Both the position numbers and the translations under genes were made by a program. The notes under the pieces are model-generated. The model was not told where the DNA came from. It made no database searches and saw only the letters and a program-made list of their open reading frames with translations. Source: Hyperoodon ampullatus (taxonomy: Eukaryota > Chordata > Mammalia > Artiodactyla > Ziphiidae). Taken from it: a stretch of 64,000 nucleotides of DNA. This document shows positions 59,801 to 64,000 of this stretch, one piece after another. The DNA is taken from positions 28,482,588 through 28,546,587 of the forward strand of contig OX457070.1 of NCBI GenBank assembly GCA_949752795.1, given 5' to 3'. The stretch's first letter is position 1. Every line of letters starts with the position of its first letter.

Positions 59801-59821
59801 AATAAACATTCGGATGAACGA
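49452..59821 (+). CDS. CLEC4F: CLEC4F (Kupffer cell C-type lectin receptor), intact
   Basis: Type II membrane lectin known from rodent Kupffer cells, where it binds galactose/GalNAc-ended glycans and mediates uptake. Seven exons join without a stop: 49,452-49,527, 50,366-50,482, 50,805-50,900, 51,775-52,893, 57,589-57,740, 58,647-58,765 and 59,414-59,558. This gives 1,824 nt, 607 residues, slightly longer than human (589) and rodent (about 550) forms as I recall them. Layout: cytoplasmic tail 1-42, membrane helix about 43-65, short stalk, very long coiled-coil neck about 97-469, and a CRD from about 470 to the end. The CRD has QPD (566-568) and WND (587-589), the galactose-type signature, and four cysteines (short-form CRD). 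All introns are GT-AG. The in-frame ATG 49,452 gives a start like mouse (MKEAE); the human start corresponds to the ATG at 49,467. The stop is TAG 59,556-59,558. Confidence 0.95.
50366..50482 (+). CDS. CLEC4F: CLEC4F exon 2 (membrane segment)
   Basis: 117 nt, the same length as human CD207 exon 2. Encodes VAPAAPKMPRRLQ followed by a hydrophobic run ending LFIV. Acceptor 'cccctgcag', donor 'GTAAGC'. Confidence 0.92.
50805..50900 (+). CDS. CLEC4F: CLEC4F exon 3 (stalk)
   Basis: 96 nt, phase 1 at both ends. The segment EDNSTGQFLKALD aligns with GDNITGHLPFEPN of the human protein and holds an N-glycosylation site. Acceptor 'ggtatctcag', donor 'GTAAGT'. This exon is specific to CLEC4F; CD207 has no counterpart. 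Confidence 0.85.
51093..51302 (-). repeat. CHR-2 SINE in CLEC4F intron 3
   Basis: Antisense full-length copy with a short T-tract; right end 'gccaccagggaagccc'. TSD not clear. Confidence 0.92.
51775..52893 (+). CDS. CLEC4F: CLEC4F exon 4 (giant coiled-coil neck)
   Basis: 1,119 nt single exon, open throughout. Starts (Y)PYHFGREAEL and ends EQLQRTQ. It is built of heptads with many Leu and Asn/Ser positions; six or so N-glycosylation motifs are visible (NSS, NVS, NTS, NSS, NTS, NAS). It includes an internal duplication with a 315-nt (105-residue) period. Donor 'GTAAGT'. Confidence 0.95.
53150..53310 (+). repeat. MIR SINE
   Basis: Sense MIR core: 'cacttttctcatctgcaaag' and 'tcaaatgagttaacacatat'. 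Confidence 0.8.
53862..53898 (+). repeat. (CA)n microsatellite
   Basis: Pure CA run in CLEC4F intron 4. Confidence 0.95.
53945..53974. repeat. 30-bp AT palindrome
   Basis: Perfect inverted repeat: arm TTATAATCTATTAT, two-base centre TT, then the exact complement. Partial further copies follow to about 54,010. Confidence 0.9.
54165..54353 (-). repeat. CHR-related SINE in CLEC4F intron 4
   Basis: Antisense: 'cttcattggatcttagtcgt' to 'gaccaccagggaagtccc'. Diverged; TSD not clear. Confidence 0.82.
55788..55962 (+). mobile_element. MER5A-type DNA transposon remnant
   Basis: Starts around 'gcttctccaccttggggaca' and ends 'cagtcagggctaagaacca', with inverted ends and 'aaaaagctccctaggtggttctaat' type inner sequence. 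hAT-Charlie non-autonomous fossil. Confidence 0.75.
55963..56157 (+). mobile_element. hAT-Charlie-type DNA transposon remnant
   Basis: Familiar element with 'ttcttaaagggccacacagt' at the left and 'gtgttccaataaaactttat' plus 'ggctgtagtttaccagtcct' at the right. Subfamily not assigned. Confidence 0.65.
56160..56345 (+). mobile_element. MER5/MER58-like DNA transposon remnant
   Basis: Ends 'tttctcagactttggagtgt' and 'gggaccacactttgaaaacc' are inverted-repeat like; inner 'gtatcagaatcacctggaga'. Confidence 0.65.
56440..57020 (+). repeat. L2 3' end
   Basis: 'cttctttaaaacccttcagg', 'cccctgcctggaatgctctc', 'cttgagggcatgaatcatgt' and a terminal 'gaatagatgaatgaataagt' in the standard L2 order. Confidence 0.85.
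57589..57740 (+). CDS. CLEC4F: CLEC4F exon 5 (CRD part 1)
   Basis: 152 nt, the same length as CD207 exon 4. Encodes NQLLQLILQGWKSY through QFCVSQGAHLAS to EEEQ. Acceptor 'ttgctccag', donor 'GTCAGA'. Confidence 0.95.
58647..58765 (+). CDS. CLEC4F: CLEC4F exon 6 (CRD part 2)
   Basis: 119 nt, the same length as CD207 exon 5. Encodes AFLIQFTSASYHWIGLTD and onward to RWTDGTPFNSARSS. Donor 'GTGAGT'. Confidence 0.95.
58877..59001 (+). repeat. (TG)n/(TGTGATG)n microsatellite
   Basis: TG-rich tract interrupted by TGATG and TATA units, in CLEC4F intron 6. Confidence 0.9.
59414..59558 (+). CDS. CLEC4F: CLEC4F exon 7 (CRD part 3 and stop)
   Basis: Encodes FWDKNQPDNW, EDCVHM, KWND and WVCKKPVGRM, then TAG. 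QPD plus WND form the Ca2+/galactose-type site. It closely matches the rodent Kupffer-cell receptor ending and differs from the altered C-terminus of the human reference protein as I recall it. Confidence 0.95.
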
Positions 59822-59830
59822 AAGTTTGGA
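59690..59830 (+). repeat. L2 3' end supplying the CLEC4F poly(A) region
   Basis: 'ctcctcaaggcaagagcctt' followed by 'gcaggtcctcaataaacatt' and 'ggatgaacgaaag' follows the order of an L2 terminus. Confidence 0.65.
59801..59806 (+). terminator. CLEC4F: poly(A) signal, CLEC4F
   Basis: AATAAA 243 bp after the stop, followed by 'ttggacttgtctctgtgac' (GT-rich). It lies within the L2 fragment. Confidence 0.7.
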
Positions 59831-60247
59831 CTTGTCTCTGTGACAGCTGCCAGGCTCGCTTCTCCCTGCCTTGGTTTTCCTTCCCTCAGGGTCCCTTCTG
59901 TCTTGAAACAAGCATATCTTGTTTAAGGGCTTTATAGCTAGGAACTTCCAGTTGGTTTGTTGAAAACAGCAGAGGTTTAACACAAACTACAGGGAGTTGG
60001 TAGGGGTACAAATTCCCAGGAAGTCATAGACACCCCACGTGTTCTCTGTACTTTCTTTGTAGAAGATGGGGCTGGAGCTGGAATTTTCCAGCCCTTTAAA
60101 TAACTCCAAAAACTCACTTCTCTCGAGTTGCTGGCTTTATCTTGTCTTCGGACTTTTAACCCTCAGAGCCATTTCTCTGACTCCTCCTGTCCCCATTCAC
60201 CCTTCCAGGGACTCAGCTTTCTGCCAGCTCAACTAAGAATGAGAATT
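59830..60247. other. 3' flank of CLEC4F, nothing recognised
   Basis: No exon or named repeat. Confidence 0.45.
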
Positions 60248-60261
60248 TCTAGACCAGTTTT

Positions 60262-60457
60262 TTTGGCGGTACGCGGGCCTCTCACTGTTGTGGCCTCTCC
60301 CGTTGCGGAGCACAGGCTCCGGACGCGCAGGCTCAGCAGCCATGGCTCACGGGCCCAGCCGCTCTGCGGCACGTGGGATCTTCCCGGACCGGGGCACAAT
60401 CCCGTGTCCCCTGCATCGGCAGGCAGACTCTCAACCACTGCGCCACCCGGGAAGCCC
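60262..60457 (-). repeat. CHR-2 SINE with almost no tail
   Basis: Antisense full-length body but only a few T at the left. Perfect duplication 'tctagaccagtttt' at 60,248-60,261 and 60,458-60,471. Confidence 0.93.
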
Positions 60458-60910
60458 TCTAGACCAGTTTTATTTTGCCTCAAATACTGGAATCCCATCC
60501 TAGGCCTGCCCACGGAATGCTATGCAAAGTTCTGGAGCTCTTTCTCTTCATTACTCTCCTTTACACTCTGCTCCCAAATTCTGGAATGCTCAGTCTCCCC
60601 AAACTCCCATTTTTCTCTCCTCAGCTTAGTGAGACTGCCGCGCCCTGTGTGGCGCCCTTTCCCCGGCACTGTGGTCTGGAAAAATGCTCCAGGAAGAAAT
60701 CCAGGGAGAGTCTTGGGCTCATCCAGTCAAATCCCGGTTTTGCTCTGCCTGTTATCTGATGTCTGAAAACAATAGTTGCATGTGTTTTGTCTAGTTTTCT
60801 GGTTGCTTACAGCAGAAGGGCTGGTCCAGTGACTCCATCATGACCAGAATTAGAAATCTGTTCTTTTATGATATCTTTGGCTGAACTGGACTTTAATCCA
60901 TTTGTATTCA
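60458..60910. other. intergenic, nothing recognised
   Basis: No gene or clear repeat. Confidence 0.4.
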
Positions 60911-60911
60911 T

Positions 60912-61140
60912 TTTTTTCTTTTTCTTTTTTTCTTTTTTTTTTTTTTTTGCGGTACGCGGACCTCTCACTGTTGTGGCCTCCACCGTTGCGGAGCACAGGC
61001 TCCGGACGCGCAGGCTCAGTGGCCATGGCTCACGGGCCCAGCCGCTCCGCGGCCTGTGGGATCTTCCCGGACTGGGGCACGAACCTGTGTCCCCTGCATC
61101 GGCAGGCGGACTCCCAACCACTGCGCCACCAGGGAAGCCC
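60912..61140 (-). repeat. CHR-2 SINE
   Basis: Antisense copy with an interrupted T/C tract (60,912-60,948) and right end 'gccaccagggaagccc'. No convincing TSD. Confidence 0.92.
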
Positions 61141-62349
61141 TGCTTTAACTTTTTCAAAAGTTTTTAGATCCGTTTGTGGGCGGGGCTTGGTTATTGGTGG
61201 ATTTCACTAAAGGGCATAAGGTGGTTAGCTGGATTTTTCACTGGAGCATCCCTGCTGCAGTTACTCCAATGGCCGTGGAGGGATCTTCAGAAAGGAATTC
61301 CCCAAACATTTGGGAAATAGAAGCTCAACTGCCAGCATTTCCGCAGAGGGGAAAGGGGTCCAGGCATCTCACTCTTTGGTACAGAGATGGCCCCTGAGTG
61401 CCCCTGCTTTCAGTCTGGCTGTGCAGACCTCTCTGCATATAAACTGCCCTTCTGCAGTGCAGGGGATTTCCTAGTTACAGGAGGTGGAGGAGGGGCTGTG
61501 TAAGCTCTAAACGGTCTTCATAAAACTTTCAACTGATTCTCCAATTTTTAGTCTGCCCTGCACCCCTGCCTTCAGAGGTAACTGCTACTTCAGGGTTGTG
61601 AACTTACTGGGTTGTCATCATTTTTATTCACTTTACTCACTAGTGCCAGTTTGAGTTCCATTTTCTCAGTTCTGCTAAGTCAGTTACCACTCATCCACCC
61701 ATTACCAACTTCCAAGTTTTGTTGAAATTTCTTATCTGCTGTTGATTTTTCTTCCATTCTCTTTGTCATTGTGGGTGTTTCTTATTTTTATTCCTTTACT
61801 GTCATTATAGTAGATTTTCAGAGAAAACAGACATGAATGTGGACATTGAATCTACCTCTTTCAACAGGAAGCTCATTATATTCTCTAATAGGATATTATG
61901 GTATTAAGGAAAGCTATTAATTTTGCATATTTATCATATATAAAACATGTTATTGAATACATACGTAAGAACCCTAGTTCTTTCTTCTTTCTAGTTAATT
62001 GCATTGGGGTTTTGGATAAAAAACATTATTTGCAAGTAATGATAACTGCAACTGTACTTTTCTGGAATTTATACCTTATTTCTTTTTCTTTTGTTACTGT
62101 ATTGGTAAGACCTCCAGAAAAATGTTAACTAGTAGTAGTGATGGCTGGCATGCTTGTGTTGTTCCTGACATTAACATGACTATTTCCAGTTTTACACTGA
62201 GTTGTTTGTTGTTGATTTCTGATAATTACCTTTCATAAAGTGAAGGAAATTTCCTTTAATTCCAAATAACCAGTGGTTATCTAAATTAAGGATGGATACT
62301 GAATTTTGTCAAATGGGTTTTCAGCATATACCAAAATATTAATTAAAAT
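61141..62349. other. intergenic, nothing recognised
   Basis: AT-rich from about 61,620. The right part may be diverged L1 sequence, but I could not place it. Confidence 0.4.
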
Positions 62350-62360
62350 CTTATCCTTTT

Positions 62361-62505
62361 GGGAATTCCCTGGCAGTCAAGTGGTTAGGACTCTGTGCTT
62401 CCACTGCAGGGGGCACGGCTCTGATCCCTGGTCTGGGAACTAAGATCCCGCATGCTGTGCAGTGCGGCCAAAATAAATAAGTAAATAAGTAAACCATTAA
62501 AAAAA
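62361..62505 (+). repeat. short CHR-related SINE
   Basis: 'gggaattccctggcagtcaa' head and '(taaa)n' tail, flanked by 'cttatcctttt' at 62,350-62,360 and 62,506-62,516. Confidence 0.92.
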
Positions 62506-62516
62506 CTTATCCTTTT

Positions 62517-63027
62517 ATATGTTAGTATAATAAATTACATTAGTAATTTCCTAATGATCAATTATCTTTGCAGTTTTTGAATAGAAACCTGATTGGTTAT
62601 AGTATTAATTTAATATATTGCTAGATTTGATTTCCTGATAGTTGATTCCTTGGTATTTTGCAGCTATAGCAATCTAGATATATAGAGAGATGGGTTTATT
62701 GTTTTATTTGCATGCATTTTTTTCTTTTAGAGTTTTCCTAGCTTACACAAAGAAAAGTAGAAGCCAGTATTAAATAATATGTCCCACTTTCTTAGAATTA
62801 ACTGAGAGTTTCCTTGTGACCTAGTGTATCTTCAATTTTTATAAATGTTCCATAGGCATATTTGTTAGACTAGACTTGTAATTTTCATTATTCAGATAGT
62901 CTATATCCTCATTTATGTTCTGTCTACTCAGCCTACAAATTTCTCTAAGTGGGTTTTAACTCTCCCATGTTTAACATTTATCTATGGTTATCCACATTTA
63001 TCTATGCTTTGCCACATTCTCAGATTT
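62517..63027. other. AT-rich intergenic, probably old L1
   Basis: AT-rich sequence without coding potential, reminiscent of antisense L1 but too diverged to assign. Confidence 0.35.
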
Positions 63028-63039
63028 CTAATAGCTTTT

Positions 63040-63338
63040 TTTCTTTTAATTAATTAATTTATTTTATGGCTGCGTTGGGTCTTCATTGCTGCACGGGCTT
63101 TCTCTAGTTGCGGCGAGCAGGGGCTACTCTTCACTGTGGTGCGCGGGCTCCTTCTCATTGTGGTGACTTCTCTTGTTGCAGAGCACCGGCTCTAGGTGTG
63201 CACACATGCTCGGTAGTTGTGACGCACGGGCTTAGTTGCTCCGCGGCATGTGGGATCTTCCCAGACCAGGGCTCGAACCCATGTCCCCTGCATTGACAGT
63301 TGGATTCTTTACCACTGTGCTACCAGGGAAGCTGCCCT
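63040..63338 (-). repeat. CHR SINE, long form
   Basis: Antisense copy with a T/(AATT) tail. Flanked by 'ctaatagctttt' at 63,028-63,039 and 63,339-63,350. Confidence 0.92.
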
Positions 63339-63404
63339 CTAATAGCTTTTGATTTAGGTATTTCAGTGTTACTTTGTTTAATGTCTAAAAAGTTCATAAC
63401 CATT

Positions 63405-63528
63405 GGGATGTCCCTGGTGGTCCAGTGATTAAGACTCCACACTCCCAATGCAGGGGGCATGGGTTCGATTACAGGTTGGGGAACTAAGGTCCCACATGCC
63501 GCATGGCTTGGTCAAAAAAAAAAAAAAT
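63405..63528 (+). repeat. short CHR-related SINE
   Basis: 'gggatgtccctggtggtcca' head and an A-tail at 63,515-63,527. The flanks share 'aaccatta/aaccattg'-like sequence. Confidence 0.85.
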
Positions 63529-63679
63529 CGCAACCATTACATATACTTGAAGAATTTTACTTTTTATCCATATTCATTCAATCAAGGATTATTTATTGTG
63601 CTTCCACTATGTACCAAACACTCTTCTAGGTTTTGGGGATTCAACAGCGAACCAAACAGATTAAAAATTCCAGCCTTCA

Positions 63680-63887
63680 GGGCTTCCCTGGTGGCGCAGT
63701 TGTTGAGAGTCTGCCGGCCGATGCAGGGGACTCGGGTTCGTGCCCCGTCCGGGAAGATCCCACATGCCACGGAGCGGCTGGGCCTGTGAGCCATGGCCGC
63801 TGAGCCTGCGCGTCCGGAGCCTGTGCTCCGCAACGGGAGAGGCCACAACAGTGAGAGGCCCGCGAACCGCAAAAAAAAAAAAAAAAA
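63680..63887 (+). repeat. CHR-2 SINE, young
   Basis: Sense full-length copy with a pure A-tail. Perfect 17-bp duplication 'aaaaattccagccttca' at 63,663-63,679 and 63,888-63,904. Confidence 0.95.
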
Positions 63888-64000
63888 AAAAATTCCAGCC
63901 TTCATGAAGCCGGCATTCCAGTAGGGAAGAGAGGTGGTTAGGACATCTGCCCCTTTCTCAGAGCCACAGGAAGGAGTCCTGTGGTGCTTGAAACCTGGGG

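Overview
This window looks like nuclear DNA from a cetartiodactyl mammal, most likely a cetacean. More than 30 SINE copies are of the tRNA-derived CHR type, which is typical of whales, dolphins and their relatives. Many are young, with long A-tails and perfect target-site duplications (TSDs). The rest is ordinary mammalian sequence: interrupted genes with GT-AG introns, CpG islands, a processed pseudogene, and old MIR, L2, L1/HAL1, MaLR-LTR and hAT-Charlie fragments. The species call is an inference from repeat content.

Layout. 1-2,350: CpG-rich DNA without a recognisable gene. 2,350-11,000: intergenic, dominated by antisense L1/HAL1-like fragments and two CHR SINEs. 11,180-11,700: a second CpG island with a palindromic NRF1-type motif. 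12,960-21,230: a transposon graveyard with SINEs nested in SINEs, MIR and L1/HAL1, plus a 105-bp direct duplication. 21,930-28,500: two MaLR-type LTRs and more SINEs. 29,764-31,085: a processed HPRT1 pseudogene. 32-36 kb: intergenic.

Two tandem genes on the + strand form the informative core. CD207 (langerin) occupies about 36.9-42.2 kb, and CLEC4F (the Kupffer-cell lectin) occupies 49.4-59.8 kb. Both encode type II membrane C-type lectins: a short cytoplasmic tail, one membrane segment, a coiled-coil neck and one C-terminal carbohydrate-recognition domain (CRD). The CRD is split over three exons with identical phases in both genes, which fits an old tandem duplication. In humans the same pair lies on 2p13 beside VAX2. 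VAX2 itself is not recognised here.

CLEC4F is intact over seven exons (607 codons) and keeps a complete galactose-type QPD/WND CRD. In CD207, exons 3-6 are intact with an EPN/WND mannose-type CRD. Its membrane exon (exon 2) is 2 bp shorter than the mammalian pattern, which breaks the ancestral frame, and the conserved first exon cannot be found. An open frame immediately upstream happens to read the membrane helix in the frame that continues into exon 3. CD207 here is therefore either a recent pseudogene or a gene with a replaced N-terminus. This is the most interesting observation in the window.
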